In this document: piece by piece, positions 19,933 to 29,122 of the stretch
Numbering within the stretch: the stretch's first letter is position 1
Layout of the letters: every line of letters begins with the position of its first letter
Source: Lysobacteraceae bacterium NML91-0213
GTDB taxonomy: Bacteria; Pseudomonadota; Gammaproteobacteria; Xanthomonadales; Xanthomonadaceae
Direction: 5' to 3'
Length of the DNA: 64,000 bases
Assembly (NCBI GenBank): GCA_002798175.1
Contig: NWQL01000001.1
Coordinates: forward strand, 902,124-966,123
The notes under the pieces: generated by a model
Databases searched by the model: none
What the model was told of the DNA's origin: nothing
Seen by the model: only the letters and a program-made list of their open reading frames with translations
Made by a program: the position numbers and the translations under genes

Positions 19933-20499
19933 ATGGCCAGCTACGGCATGAACGACGTCAAGAACGGGATGAAGATCCTGGTCAACAATGAGCCCGCGAT
20001 CATCACCGACACCGAGTACGTGAAGCCGGGCAAGGGCCAGGCCTTCACCCGGGTGAAGTACCGGATGATCAAGTCCGGCCGCGTGCAGGAAGTCACCATG
20101 AAGGCCACCGACTCGGTCGATGCCGCCGACGTGGTCGACACCGACATGCGCTACCTGTACGCCGATGGCGAATACTGGCACTTCATGGACCCGGACAACT
20201 TCGAGCAGGTGCAGGCCGACAAGGCCGGCATGGCCGGCGCGGAGAAGTGGCTCAAGGGCGAAGAGGACTGCGTGGTCACCCTGTGGAACGGCACGCCGAT
20301 CGCGGTGCAGCCGCCGAACTTCGTCGAGCTCAAGATCACCGAGACCGACCCCGGCGTGCGTGGCGACACCTCCGGCGGTGGCGGCAAGCCGGCCACGCTG
20401 GAAACCGGCGCCGTGGTGCGCGTGCCGCTGTTCGTCGGGCAGGACGAGGTGATCAAGGTCGACACCCGCTCGGGCGAGTACGTCAGCCGGGTGAAGTGA
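19933..20499 (+). CDS. efp: Elongation factor P
   Basis: 188-residue translation factor that rescues ribosomes stalled at polyproline. Three beta-barrel domains; the tip of domain I reads VKPGKGQAF with Lys34 in the position that is beta-lysylated in the E. coli type, in agreement with the adjacent epmB. The C-terminal [11 protein letters not shown] is canonical. ATG 19933 is preceded by CAGGAGCAG. Several proline-rich proteins are encoded nearby, but no direct link is implied. Confidence 0.98.
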   Translation: MASYGMNDVKNGMKILVNNEPAIITDTEYVKPGKGQAFTRVKYRMIKSGRVQEVTMKATDSVDAADVVDTDMRYLYADGEYWHFMDPDNFEQVQADKAGMAGAEKWLKGEEDCVVTLWNGTPIAVQPPNFVELKITETDPGVRGDTSGGGGKPATLETGAVVRVPLFVGQDEVIKVDTRSGEYVSRVK

Positions 20500-20509
20500 C
20501 GGATCCGCA

Positions 20510-20528
20510 GCGGGCGCGAAGCGCCCGC
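20510..20528 (+). terminator. Possible terminator hairpin after efp
   Basis: 8-bp G+C stem GCGGGCGC/GCGCCCGC with a GAA loop, 10 bp past the efp stop. No T-run follows, so it may be a transcript-end stabiliser rather than an intrinsic terminator. Confidence 0.4.
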
Positions 20529-20690
20529 GTCGCGGCCCCGTGATCCCTGCGCAGGCGGGCGCCGTGTCCCGGCCCGCCGCTGCGCGCGGCGGGCACTCGC
20601 GGCTTTTCCGGCCGCAGTGCCGCCCGCGTCGAGTCATCCTCCACCGCCCGCGTGCACGTGGCGCCGGCGGACTCCCAGGTGGTGAAAGCA

Positions 20691-22028
20691 ATGACCCAGC
20701 CCCCCCGCGAACGCGTCGACCTCCTGATCGAAGCCGGCTGGGTGGTGCCGGTGGAGCCGCATGGCGTGGTGCTCGAGGACCACGCGGTCGCGATCCGCGA
20801 CGGCGCCATCGTGGCGCTGCTGCCGCGCGTCGAGGCACAGGCGCGGTTCGAGGCCGCCGAGACCGTGACCCGCCCCGATTCGGCGCTGATGCCCGGGCTG
20901 GTCAACGCCCACACCCATAACCCGATGACCCTGCTGCGCGGGGTCGCCGACGACCTGCCGCTGAAGGTCTGGCTGCAGCAGCACATCTGGCCGATCGAGG
21001 CCGCGGTGATCGGCCCGGAGTTCGTTGCCGACGGGGTGACGCTGGCGATCGCCGAGATGCTTCGCGGCGGCACCACCTGCGTCAACGAGAACTATTTCTT
21101 CCCGGACGTGCAGGCGGCGGTCTACAAGCGCCACGGCTTCCGCGCCCGCGTCGGCCTGCCGGTGATCGACTTCCCGACCGCCTGGGCCAAGAGCGACGAC
21201 GAATACTTCGCGCGTGCCGGCGAGGTGCACGACCAGTGGCGCGATGATCCGCTGGTGAGCACCGCGTTCGCGCCGCATGCGCCATACACGGTGAGCGATG
21301 CCAATTTCGAGCGCGTGCGGATGCTGTCCGACCAGCTCGACGTGCCCGTGCACCTGCATCTGCACGAGACCGCGCAGGAAGTCGAGCAGTCAATGGCCGA
21401 GCACGGGCAGCGCCCGATCGCGCGCCTCGACCGCCTGGGCCTGTTCAACGACCGCCTGATCGCTGTGCACATGACCCAGCTCACGGAGGCGGAGATCCAT
21501 CTCTGCCGCGAACGTGGCGTCAGCGTCGTGCACTGCCCGGAATCCAACCTCAAGCTCGCGTCCGGCTTCTGCCCGGCCTGCGCGCTGGAACGTGCCGGGG
21601 TGAACCTCGCCATCGGCACCGACGGTTGCGCCAGCAACAACGACCTCGACATGTTCGGCGAGACCCGCACCGCGGCGATCCTGGCCAAGGCGGTGGCGCA
21701 GGATGCCGCCGCGCTCGATGCGGCCACCGCGCTGCGCGCGGCCACCCTGGGCGGCGCGCGTGCGATCGGGCTCGACCACCTGGTCGGTTCGATCGAGCCG
21801 GGCAAGCAGGCGGACCTGGTGTGCGTGGATCTGTCCGCGCTCGAAACCCAGCCCTTGCATCACGTGCACTCGCAGCTGGTCTACGCTACCGGCCGCCACC
21901 AGGTCAGCGATGTCTGGATCGCAGGGCTCGCGCGTCTGAGGCGGCGCGAACTGGTGGATATCGATACCGCGGCGCTGGTTGCCAATGCGCGCCAGTGGCG
22001 CACCCGCATCGCCGCCCTCGGGCGCTGA
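20691..22028 (+). CDS. TRZ/ATZ-family amidohydrolase (5'-methylthioadenosine/S-adenosylhomocysteine deaminase-like)
   Basis: 445-residue metal-dependent deaminase. Zinc ligands of the amidohydrolase barrel are visible: HxH in NAHTHNPM (~residue 68), His in HLHLHET, His in the AVHMTQL segment, and Asp in IGTDGCASNNDLDM. The phrase CPESNLKLASG is typical of MtaD/TRZ enzymes that deaminate MTA or SAH to the inosine forms. The ATG at 20691 follows AGGTGG; a GTG nine bases earlier is in frame but less likely. It is followed after 24 bp by ubiG, an S-adenosylmethionine-dependent methylase that releases SAH, a sensible metabolic neighbour (inference). Confidence 0.88.
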   Translation: MTQPPRERVDLLIEAGWVVPVEPHGVVLEDHAVAIRDGAIVALLPRVEAQARFEAAETVTRPDSALMPGLVNAHTHNPMTLLRGVADDLPLKVWLQQHIWPIEAAVIGPEFVADGVTLAIAEMLRGGTTCVNENYFFPDVQAAVYKRHGFRARVGLPVIDFPTAWAKSDDEYFARAGEVHDQWRDDPLVSTAFAPHAPYTVSDANFERVRMLSDQLDVPVHLHLHETAQEVEQSMAEHGQRPIARLDRLGLFNDRLIAVHMTQLTEAEIHLCRERGVSVVHCPESNLKLASGFCPACALERAGVNLAIGTDGCASNNDLDMFGETRTAAILAKAVAQDAAALDAATALRAATLGGARAIGLDHLVGSIEPGKQADLVCVDLSALETQPLHHVHSQLVYATGRHQVSDVWIAGLARLRRRELVDIDTAALVANARQWRTRIAALGR

Positions 22029-22052
22029 CGCCCAGCAGCGCAGGAGCATGCA

Positions 22053-22769
22053 ATGACCGCGACCGCAAGCAATTACCGCCAGTCCGAGCTCGACAAGTTC
22101 GCCGCACTCGCCAGCCGCTGGTGGGACCCGGACGGTCCGCAGAAGCCGCTGCATGCGCTCAACCCGGTGCGCCTGGACTATGTCGCCCGGCGCGTGCCGC
22201 TGGCCGGGGCCCGGGTACTGGACGTCGGCTGCGGCGGCGGGCTGCTGAGCGAGGCGCTGGCCGGCGAAGGGGCACAGGTGACCGCGATCGACCTCGCGCC
22301 GGAGCTGGTGCGCGTGGCCCGGCTGCACGCGCGCGAAGCCGGCCTCGACATCGACTACCGCGAACAGGCGGTGGAGGCGCTGGCCGCGGCGGAACCGGGC
22401 AGCTTCGACGTGGTCACCTGCATGGAGATGCTCGAGCACGTGCCCGATCCGGGCGCGATCCTCGACGCCTGCGCGCAGGCACTCAAGCCCGGCGGCCGGC
22501 TGTTCGTGTCCACCCTCAACCGCACCCCGGCGGCGTTCGCGCTGGCGATCGTCGGTGCCGAGTACGTCGCCCGCCTGCTGCCGCGCGGCACGCATCGCTA
22601 CGAGGACTTCATCCGCCCGTCGGAACTCGCCGCCTGGCTGCGCGACTGCGGGCTGGATCTCGAGGACGTGAGCGGGATGATGTACGAGCCCTGGCGCAAC
22701 CGCGCGCGGCTGGTGTTGCGGACCGAAGTCAACTACCTCGCCTGCGCACGCAAGGCGGCGGCATCGTGA
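22053..22769 (+). CDS. ubiG: Ubiquinone biosynthesis O-methyltransferase UbiG
   Basis: 238-residue SAM-dependent methyltransferase that performs both O-methylations of ubiquinone synthesis. Family marks: N-terminal [17 protein letters not shown] and [15 protein letters not shown] motif [14 protein letters not shown], and [14 protein letters not shown] 22053 has CAGGAG upstream. Its stop overlaps the GTG of mupP as GTGA. The ubiG-mupP pairing is the same as in Pseudomonas. Confidence 0.97.
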   Translation: MTATASNYRQSELDKFAALASRWWDPDGPQKPLHALNPVRLDYVARRVPLAGARVLDVGCGGGLLSEALAGEGAQVTAIDLAPELVRVARLHAREAGLDIDYREQAVEALAAAEPGSFDVVTCMEMLEHVPDPGAILDACAQALKPGGRLFVSTLNRTPAAFALAIVGAEYVARLLPRGTHRYEDFIRPSELAAWLRDCGLDLEDVSGMMYEPWRNRARLVLRTEVNYLACARKAAAS

Positions 22770-23455
22770 GCGGGCCGGGGCGCTTCCCGCGCACGGTGCT
22801 GTTCGACCTCGACGGCACGCTGCTCGACAGCGCGCCCGACATGCTCGCCACCGTCAACCGCATGCGCGCGCAGCGCAACCGGCCGCCGATGGCGCTGGCC
22901 GAGCTGCGCCCACACGTGTCCAAGGGCGCGCGGGCGATGTCGGCGGCGGCGTTCCCCGATGCCGATCTCGCCGAGCGCCAGGACATGGTTCCGGAGTTCC
23001 TGTCGATCTACCGCGAGGAGCTTGGCCGGCATGGCGGACCATTCGCCGACGTGCCGGCGCTGCTGGAAACGCTCGAGGCCGATGGGGTGACCTGGGGCGT
23101 GGTCACCAACAAGCCCGAATACCTGGCCAGCGAAGTGCTGCGCGCGCTGGACTGGCAGTTCCGCTGCAAGGTGCTGGTTGGCGGCGATTCCCTGGCCGAA
23201 CGCAAGCCGCATCCGCTGCCGCTGCTGCATGCCGCCCGGACGCTGGGGGTGGAGCCTGCCGGCTGCGTGTACGTGGGCGATGACGAGCGCGACATCGAGG
23301 CCGCGCGGGCCGCGGGCATGCCGTCGGTGGTGGCGATGTGGGGCTACCGCCTCGGCGACGACCTGCCGCAGGACTGGGGCGGCGACGTGATGGTGGAACA
23401 GCCCGGGGAATTGCTGGATCCCGCGCGGTGGCCGCGCGCCGGCGGACATGACTGA
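22766..23455 (+). CDS. mupP: HAD phosphatase, MupP-like (N-acetylmuramic acid 6-phosphate phosphatase / phosphoglycolate phosphatase family)
   Basis: 229 residues. HAD motif [14 protein letters not shown], motif II Thr in VVTNKP, Lys in RKPHPLPL and acidic motif [12 protein letters not shown]. Position directly after ubiG with a 4-bp GTGA overlap matches Pseudomonas MupP, which dephosphorylates MurNAc-6P in the peptidoglycan-recycling bypass to UDP-MurNAc. The sequence alone cannot exclude phosphoglycolate phosphatase (Gph), which is how such genes are often annotated. AmgK and MurU, the partner enzymes, are not in the window. GTG 22766 is the start that gives coupling to ubiG. Confidence 0.82.
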   Translation: MSGPGRFPRTVLFDLDGTLLDSAPDMLATVNRMRAQRNRPPMALAELRPHVSKGARAMSAAAFPDADLAERQDMVPEFLSIYREELGRHGGPFADVPALLETLEADGVTWGVVTNKPEYLASEVLRALDWQFRCKVLVGGDSLAERKPHPLPLLHAARTLGVEPAGCVYVGDDERDIEAARAAGMPSVVAMWGYRLGDDLPQDWGGDVMVEQPGELLDPARWPRAGGHD

Positions 23456-24137
23456 CGCCGGGGGCGGCGTGGGCGCCACCGACAACCGCGAGCCACCGGA
23501 AAGCTTCATCGCCAAGTTCCACGAGCGCTGGCCGGAGTGGGGTGTGGCGATCGCCTTCATCGAACCGGGCGGGCGCGACGCGCTGGAGGCCTGGCTTGCG
23601 CTGCTGCAGGAGTTCGCCGACGCCGCCTGGGGCGGCAGCCAGGCAGCGCCGGGGCTGGCGAAACTCGCCTGGTGGCAGGACGAACTGCTGGGCTGGTCGC
23701 GCGGCGCACGCCGGCATCCGCTTGCCCAGCGGCTGCGTGCCCAGTCGGTCGACTGGAGCGCGCTGGGGCACGCATTGAACGTGCTTCCCGCCAGCCGCGA
23801 AGCCACCGTCGACGGTGCGGCCACGGTGCTGGGGCCGCTGGCCGACGCCCTGGCGCAGGCGGAAGCCCGGCTGTCCGGGCAGGCAGTCGGTCCGCATGAC
23901 ACCTCGCTGCTGCTTGCGGTCCTGCTGGGCGAGCGTGCCCTGCGCCATGGCGATGCCGATGCAGCGCAGCGCGTCCTGGCGACCTGGCCCACGCGACGCG
24001 GTGCCGCCAGCCGCGGGCGTCGCATCCAGGCCGAACTGCTGCGTCGGCGGCTGCTGGCGCTGGCCAGGCGCAGGCCGCCGCAATCACTGGCCGCCTGGCG
24101 GACGCTGCTGCTGGCCTGGCGCGCGGCCCGCGGCTGA
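23448..24137 (+). CDS. Uncharacterised protein resembling a degenerate squalene/phytoene synthase domain
   Basis: 229-residue soluble, helical protein. The segment LAWWQDELLGWSRG followed by RHPLAQRL (residues ~70-98) matches the W-x-(E/D)-E-L...G...HP-(V/L)-x-x-L pattern of squalene/phytoene synthases, and FIAKFHERWPEW precedes it. The two aspartate-rich DxxxD metal sites those enzymes need are not seen, and it is ~50 residues short, so catalysis is doubtful. The C-terminal 60 residues are Arg-rich. Its ATG overlaps the mupP stop by 8 bp, so it is co-translated with ubiG-mupP. Function unknown; a binding or assembly role is conjecture. Confidence 0.7.
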   Translation: MTDAGGGVGATDNREPPESFIAKFHERWPEWGVAIAFIEPGGRDALEAWLALLQEFADAAWGGSQAAPGLAKLAWWQDELLGWSRGARRHPLAQRLRAQSVDWSALGHALNVLPASREATVDGAATVLGPLADALAQAEARLSGQAVGPHDTSLLLAVLLGERALRHGDADAAQRVLATWPTRRGAASRGRRIQAELLRRRLLALARRRPPQSLAAWRTLLLAWRAARG

Positions 24138-24254
24138 GGCCAGACGGCCCCTATCGCCTCGATTGGCTTCGGAATCCGCGACAACGCATCGTTGCGCGGG
24201 TAGCCGGATCCGCACCGTTACACTAGCGGCCCCCCATGCCGCACCCGGTGAACC

Positions 24255-25175
24255 GTGACCCAGCGCCTTGCCCCCGTCCTGCCCGATGTCGCCGACGATG
24301 CCGCCCTGGCTGCGCGCACGCTCGACTGGGTGGGCATGGACCGCATCGCGTTGCCGCTGCAGCTGCCGTCAGCGGACGGCCATGCGGCAGTGCAGGTGCC
24401 GGCCGAGGTGGACGTGGCCGTCGACCTGCGGCGGGCCGATACGCGCGGCATCCATATGTCGCGGCTTTACCTGCGCCTGCAGGATGCCTTCGCCGCGGAG
24501 CCGCTGAGCCTGTCGGGCCTGCGCCGCATCCTCGATGACCTGGTGGAATCCCAGCGCGGGCTGTCGGGCTCGGCCCGGGTGGTGATCCGTTACGAGCACC
24601 TGTTGCGCCGACGTGCGCTGGCCAGCGACAACGCCGGCTGGAAGCGCTACCCGGTGCAGCTCGAGGCCTCGGTCGCGGACGGCCGGTTCCGCGCCGTGCT
24701 CGGGTTCTCGGTCGAGTACTCCAGCACTTGCCCGGCCTCGGCGGCGTTGTCGCGCCAGCTCAACGCAGCGCGCTTCACCGGGGATTTCGCCGCAGCACGC
24801 CCGCTGTCGACCCAGGTGGTCGGCGAATGGCTGGCCTCGGAACGGGGGCTCGCGGCGACCCCGCACGCCCAGCGCAGCCGTGCCGATGTGCGGGTGGAGC
24901 TGCAACCGTCATTCGACGCCGGCCTGCCGGTCGAGGCGCTGGTGGATGCCCTGGAGGCCGCACTTGGCACCCCGGTGCAGACCGCGGTCAAGCGCGAGGA
25001 CGAGCAGGCGTTCGCCCGCCTCAACGCCGAGAACCTGATGTTCTGCGAGGACGCCGCGCGCCGGGTCGCCGCCGCGCTTGCGGCCGACGCGCACGTGGCG
25101 CGCTTCGACGCGACGGTCTCGCATTTCGAAAGCCTGCACGCGCATGACGCGGTGGCGCGGGTGAGCGGCCCATAG
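24255..25175 (+). CDS. folE2: GTP cyclohydrolase FolE2 (type IB)
   Basis: 306-residue enzyme converting GTP to 7,8-dihydroneopterin triphosphate for folate (and queuosine) synthesis with metals other than zinc. Family motifs: DLRRADTRGIHMSRLY, the catalytic Cys in SSTCPASAALSRQ (~residue 159) and AENLMFCEDAARRV. The annotated start is GTG 24255. In many bacteria folE2 is a Zur-controlled back-up to zinc-dependent FolE. I searched the ~115-bp upstream gap for an A+T-rich Zur palindrome and saw none, so regulation is unresolved. No folE was seen in the window. Confidence 0.95.
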   Translation: MTQRLAPVLPDVADDAALAARTLDWVGMDRIALPLQLPSADGHAAVQVPAEVDVAVDLRRADTRGIHMSRLYLRLQDAFAAEPLSLSGLRRILDDLVESQRGLSGSARVVIRYEHLLRRRALASDNAGWKRYPVQLEASVADGRFRAVLGFSVEYSSTCPASAALSRQLNAARFTGDFAAARPLSTQVVGEWLASERGLAATPHAQRSRADVRVELQPSFDAGLPVEALVDALEAALGTPVQTAVKREDEQAFARLNAENLMFCEDAARRVAAALAADAHVARFDATVSHFESLHAHDAVARVSGP

Positions 25176-25390
25176 GCGACGGGCCACGGGTCGCGTGGGG
25201 CAAGGCGGATAGAACAGGGCCCTGCCGCGGATGTCCGCGGATCGACGCAGCTGGTGCAGGGCGGTCATGGTGCCGGTCCGCGGATTGATCCGAGTCCAGC
25301 GGGCGGTGGCTCCGGACGTACGCCGCCACGTGCACCCTGCGCAGGGAAGAAGGGCGGCGCCGGCGGACCACGTCGACCGCCGGTCCGGAA

Positions 25391-26233
25391 TCAGGGCGCG
25401 CGTTCGAGCACCAGCTGCGGGTCGATGCGCACGTCGAACCAGCTCATCCCCCAGTGCAGGTGCGGCCCGGTCGCACGTCCCGTTGCCCCCACGGCGCCAA
25501 GCACCTGACCCTGCTCGACACGGTCTCCCACCGCCACGTCGATGCGCGACATGTGCAGGAAGTTCGAACTGATGCCGTGGCCGTGATCGAGCAGCAGCGT
25601 GCCGCCGGTGAGATACAGGTCCGGCGCGGCGAAGGTGACGATGCCCGGGGCCGGCGCCCTGATCGGCGTGCCGGTGGGCGCGGCGATGTCCATGCCGGAG
25701 TGCGGGGAGCCGGGCTTGCCGTTGTAGACCCGGGCGCGGCCGAAACGCCCGCTGATGCGGCCTTCCACCGGGCGGATGAAGGGCTGCGCGAAGTCCGCGC
25801 GTGCATCGTCGCGCACCCGGGCGGCCGAGACCTGCGCCTGCTCGCGGCGGATGCGCTCGGCCACCGCCGGCGGCGGATCGACGGTGGCGGGCGGCACTCC
25901 ATCCACCCGCTGCACCGGCCAGTCGCGCGCCAGCACCTGGATCGCCACCGGCTCCCGGCTGCCGTCGGGGCGGGTCACCGATACCTGCACCGGGCCGGCC
26001 TCGTCGCGGCCCACGCCCAGCACCACGCTTCCGTAACCGGTCACCCGCAGGGTGCGCCCGGCATGGGTGACCTGGCTGCCCGGGGGCACCTTGCCGATCA
26101 CCATCGCGCCCTGCTGCACGCGGTCGGGAAACACCACGCGGTCGTCAGCGGCCCCGGCCAACGGCAGGGCTGCCAGAACGCCAAGGAGCGCGCCAGCGCA
26201 TCGGCGCGCATGCGGCCGCGAGGCCGCCCTCAA
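25391..26233 (-). CDS. Secreted M23-family (LytM-type) peptidase
   Basis: 280 residues. TTG 26233 is the start that fits: it overlaps the dihydroorotase stop as TTGA and gives an Arg-rich n-region, a hydrophobic stretch (LLGVLAALPLAG) and a plausible signal-peptidase site AGA-AD. The C-terminal LytM domain (~165-278) has the zinc motif HSGMDIAAPTGTPI, with H and D, and the HLHWG that completes the site, plus G-NFLHMS. Both first and last ligand motifs are intact, so it may cleave peptidoglycan cross-links. Residues ~30-110 look like a beta-rich accessory domain. It is last of the coupled yidD-dihydroorotase-peptidase run. Confidence 0.88.
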   Translation of the reverse strand: MRAASRPHARRCAGALLGVLAALPLAGAADDRVVFPDRVQQGAMVIGKVPPGSQVTHAGRTLRVTGYGSVVLGVGRDEAGPVQVSVTRPDGSREPVAIQVLARDWPVQRVDGVPPATVDPPPAVAERIRREQAQVSAARVRDDARADFAQPFIRPVEGRISGRFGRARVYNGKPGSPHSGMDIAAPTGTPIRAPAPGIVTFAAPDLYLTGGTLLLDHGHGISSNFLHMSRIDVAVGDRVEQGQVLGAVGATGRATGPHLHWGMSWFDVRIDPQLVLERAP

Positions 26234-27579
26234 CGCGCGAACTCCAGCCGTTGTCCCGCCGGCGCGCCGGTCAGGCGCGTGCCATCCCAGGCCAGCGTGC
26301 CGTTGACCCAGGTGGAGGCGACGCGGCTGCGGAAGGTGGTGCCCTCGAAGGGCGACCAGCCGCACTTCGACAGCACCTGCTCGCGCCGCACCTGGAACGG
26401 GGTGTCCTCCACCAGTACCAGGTCGGCCCAGTAGCCTTCGCGCAGGAAGCCGCGTTCGCGCACGTCGAACAGCTGGGCCGGTGCGTGGGCGAACTTGCGC
26501 ACCACGGTGGCGATGTCGAAGTGCCCTTCGTGCACGCGTTCGAGCGCCGCCGACAGCGCGAACTGCACCAGCGGCAGCCCCGACGGTGCGCGCAGGTAGG
26601 TCTGCTGCTTCTCGTCCCAGGTATGCGGGGCGTGGTCGGTGGCCAGCACGTCGATGACGTCGTCGGCGACCGCGCGACGCAGGGCGTCGCGGTCGGCCAC
26701 GTCCTTGATGGCCGGGTTGCACTTGATCTGGTGGCCCAGCCGCGCGTAGTCGGGCCGCGCGAAGTGCAGGAAGTGCACGCAGGTCTCGGCGGTGATGCGC
26801 TTGCGCACGCGTCCGTCCGCATCCACCAGCGGGCCGCGCTCGAACAGCGCCAGCTCGTCGGCGGTGGAGATGTGCAGCACGTGCAGGCGGGTGCCGTGGC
26901 GGCGCGCCAGTTCCAGTGCCAGCCGGGTGGACTTGATGCAGGCCTCGCGCGAGCGGATGTCCGGGTGGCATTCGGCGGGGATGTCGTCGCCGTACTTCGC
27001 GCGGAACCCGTCCATCAGCGCATCGATGGTCGGCGTGTCCTCGCAGTGGGTGATGATCGGCACCGGGGTCTCGCGGAAGATGCCGTCCAGCGTGTCCGGG
27101 TCGTCGACCAGCATGTTGCCGGTCGACGCACCCATGAATACCTTGACCCCGGGCGCGGTGGCCGGATCGAGGCTGCGCACCGCGTCGAGGTTGTCGTTGC
27201 TGGCGCCGAGGTAGAAGCCGAAATTGGCATGCGCCCGGCCGGCGGCGCGCAGGTACTTGTCCTCCAGCGCACGGGCGTCGAGCGTCGGCGGGCTGGTATT
27301 GGGCATGTCCATGAAGCTGGTCAGTCCGCCGGCCACCGCCGCGGCGGACTCGCTGGCGATGTCGGCCTTGTATTCCAGCCCGGGCTCGCGGAAGTGCACC
27401 TGGTCGTCAATCATCCCCGGCAGCAGCCAGCGGCCGGCGGCATCGACGACGTGTTCGCCTTTGCGCGCGGACAGGCCGCTGGCGATCGTGGCGATGCGCC
27501 TGTTGCTGATGCGCAGGTCGGCATCGGTGACCGCGCCTTCGTTTACCAGGCGCGCGTTGACGATGAGGGTGTCGGTCAT
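26230..27579 (-). CDS. pyrC: Dihydroorotase (class I amidohydrolase) with a variant metal site
   Basis: 449-residue amidohydrolase predicted to close carbamoyl-aspartate to dihydroorotate. It has the barrel entry [10 protein letters not shown], where most dihydroorotases have HxH: the first His is Gln here. The carbamylated Lys ([14 protein letters not shown]), later His ligands (ITHCEDT, HVLHIST) and ATDHAPHT with the catalytic Asp are intact. The length and [10 protein letters not shown] form recur in a known dihydroorotase subclass (memory, not checked). The ATG at 27579 overlaps the yidD stop by 4 bp. Allantoinase or hydantoinase activity is a weaker alternative. Confidence 0.88.
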   Translation of the reverse strand: MTDTLIVNARLVNEGAVTDADLRISNRRIATIASGLSARKGEHVVDAAGRWLLPGMIDDQVHFREPGLEYKADIASESAAAVAGGLTSFMDMPNTSPPTLDARALEDKYLRAAGRAHANFGFYLGASNDNLDAVRSLDPATAPGVKVFMGASTGNMLVDDPDTLDGIFRETPVPIITHCEDTPTIDALMDGFRAKYGDDIPAECHPDIRSREACIKSTRLALELARRHGTRLHVLHISTADELALFERGPLVDADGRVRKRITAETCVHFLHFARPDYARLGHQIKCNPAIKDVADRDALRRAVADDVIDVLATDHAPHTWDEKQQTYLRAPSGLPLVQFALSAALERVHEGHFDIATVVRKFAHAPAQLFDVRERGFLREGYWADLVLVEDTPFQVRREQVLSKCGWSPFEGTTFRSRVASTWVNGTLAWDGTRLTGAPAGQRLEFAR

Positions 27580-27821
27580 GGAGTGGAATCCGTGGGCGGC
27601 ATCGGCACGGGGTCGTGCCCGCCAGGGTTCAGGGGGTGGCAGCGCGACAGGCGGCGCATGGCCAGCCAGCTGCCCTTGAGCGCACCGAAGCGCGCGATGG
27701 CGGTCATCGCGTACTCGGAGCAGCTGGGGACGAAGCGGCAGCGCGGGCCGAGCAGCGGGCTCACCAGGCGCTTGTACAGCCGCAGCAGGAGGATGAGGAA
27801 GCGGTCGATCACTGGATGCAT
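27576..27821 (-). CDS. yidD: Membrane protein insertion efficiency factor YidD
   Basis: 81-residue membrane-associated protein that helps YidC insert inner-membrane proteins. The family core is complete: [27 protein letters not shown], then [21 protein letters not shown] and NPGGHDPVP, with its three conserved cysteines. In most proteobacteria yidD sits between rnpA and yidC. Here it instead leads a run with dihydroorotase (4-bp ATGA overlap), so it has been relocated. The ATG at 27821 gives [10 protein letters not shown]. Confidence 0.95.
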   Translation of the reverse strand: MHPVIDRFLILLLRLYKRLVSPLLGPRCRFVPSCSEYAMTAIARFGALKGSWLAMRRLSRCHPLNPGGHDPVPMPPTDSTP

Positions 27822-27920
27822 GCGGCGTGATGGTGGGGGTCGTGCTCGGTTGCCGCTGCCGTCGGGGCAGGGTATAACACCCCGCTTTCCCAATCCAAGG
27901 GAACGAAAGGACGGATCGAC

Positions 27921-28991
27921 GTGGCAGCGAAGAAAACCGCGAAAAAGTCCGCCACCGCGGCGGCGAAGAAGGCGCCCGCGAAGAAGGCCGTGAAGGCACC
28001 GGCGAAGAAGGCTGCGGCAAAGAAGATCGCCGCCACGAAGTCACCGGCGAAGAAGGCCCCTGCGAAGAAGGCCCCTGCGAAGAAGGCACCGGCGAAGGTC
28101 GCGAAGAAGGCGGTGGTCTCGAAGGTGACTGCCGCGAAGAAGGCCGCGCCTGCGAAGAAGGCTGCACCGGCCCGGAAGGCGGTGGCCAAGACCGCCGCAA
28201 AGGCGCCTGCGAAGAAGGTCGCCAAGGTGCCGGCCGGCAGGACCGCGGTGAAGAAGGCCGCGACGCCCGCGGTGGCGAGCAAGTCGGCCCCGGCGCGCAA
28301 GGCGGTTGCCACCAAGCCGATCGCGAAGGCCGCCAACGTCGCCCGCAAGCTGGCTCCGGCCGCGGCGGTCAAGGCCGAGGCGCCGGACACCACGAAGACC
28401 ACCGCGTCGAAGGGCGCGAACAGGAACACCGCGCCCTCCGGCGCTCCCCAGGCCGCCAGTGCGGCCGCGAACCCGCGTCGGGCGGGCAAGGTCGCAGTGG
28501 CTGTCGCCGCTCGTCCGGCTCCTCCGGCGCCCAAGACGAAGTACAAGGTAGTGGAATACAAAACCGATCCCGAGACCGGCCGTCCGATCGTGCCGAAGGG
28601 TTATCGCCCCTCCCGCGAGGAGGAATACATGAACCCGCTCCACCTCGAGTATTTCCGCCAGCGCCTGATGCAGTGGCGGGCGGATCTCGTGGAGGAATCC
28701 AAGCAGACCATCGAAAACCTCAAGGAAGAAGTGCGCGACGTCGGCGACGAGGCCGAACGCGCCACCCGCGAAACCGAGAATTCGCTCGAGCTGCGCACCC
28801 GTGACCGCTACCGCAAGCTGATCGGCAAGATCGACAGCACGCTCAAGCGCGTCGATTCGGGCGAGTACGGCTACAGCGTGGACTCGGGCGAGGAAATCGG
28901 CCTGGATCGCCTCGAGGCGCGCCTGACCGCCGAGCGCACGATCGACGAGCAGGAGCGCTGGGAGCACCTGCAGAAGCAGATGGGCGACTGA
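27921..28991 (+). CDS. DksA-like protein with histone-like Lys/Ala/Pro tail and no zinc cysteines
   Basis: 356 residues. Residues 1-~125 are a run of (P)AKKA units, like histone H1/AlgP tails; ~126-215 are Ala/Pro-rich linker. From ~235 a DksA fold begins: [17 protein letters not shown], the coiled coil, the tip (DEAERA in place of E. coli DPVDRA, so the second tip Asp is Glu), and [14 protein letters not shown]. In the globular part the C4 zinc finger is lost: E. coli GYCESCG is GYSVDSG, and the CIDC pair is TIDE. There is no cysteine anywhere in the protein. The frame and flanking motifs ([15 protein letters not shown]) are perfect, so this is divergence, not error. Expected role: RNA-polymerase secondary-channel or nucleoid binding. 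GAAAGGA lies upstream of the start. Confidence 0.9.
   Translation: MAAKKTAKKSATAAAKKAPAKKAVKAPAKKAAAKKIAATKSPAKKAPAKKAPAKKAPAKVAKKAVVSKVTAAKKAAPAKKAAPARKAVAKTAAKAPAKKVAKVPAGRTAVKKAATPAVASKSAPARKAVATKPIAKAANVARKLAPAAAVKAEAPDTTKTTASKGANRNTAPSGAPQAASAAANPRRAGKVAVAVAARPAPPAPKTKYKVVEYKTDPETGRPIVPKGYRPSREEEYMNPLHLEYFRQRLMQWRADLVEESKQTIENLKEEVRDVGDEAERATRETENSLELRTRDRYRKLIGKIDSTLKRVDSGEYGYSVDSGEEIGLDRLEARLTAERTIDEQERWEHLQKQMGD
27930..28275 (+). repeat. Imperfect 12-15-bp tandem repeats encoding PAKKA units
   Basis: Degenerate copies of GCGAAGAAGGC followed by a C-rich triplet pair. Three near-perfect copies in a row occur around 28047-28095. It is coding DNA for the basic tail of the DksA-like protein and prone to copy-number change in frame. 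Confidence 0.85.
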
Positions 28992-29015
28992 ACCACCACT
29001 GTAAGCGTCACCTCG

Positions 29016-29040
29016 ACGGGCCCCGCACTGCGGGGCCCGT
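29016..29040. terminator. Terminator hairpin between the DksA-like gene and the convergent MFS gene
   Basis: 11-bp stem ACGGGCCCCGC/GCGGGGCCCGT with a 3-base loop, 24 bp past the stop at 28991. The following T content is low (TTGCGTT), so its strength is uncertain. Confidence 0.65.
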
Positions 29041-29122
29041 TGCGTTCCGGCACTGGAGGGAACAGGCGATCCGCCGAGCACGCCGGGTCGGCATCGCGCG
29101 GGGGACCGTGCCGATGGGACCG

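Noticed and set aside
24138..24254. Zur-box search upstream of folE2
   Set aside because: No A+T-rich Zur-like palindrome was found; only a weak GACAACG-CAT-CGTTGCG near-palindrome, too G+C-rich and imperfect.
27930..28275. Tandem repeats considered as a CRISPR or non-coding repeat array
   Set aside because: Repeats are contiguous, without spacers, in frame, and encode a basic PAKKA tail.
27921..28991. Loss of zinc cysteines as a sequencing error or frameshift
   Set aside because: The reading frame and all flanking DksA motifs are intact and every cysteine is replaced individually, so an error is implausible.
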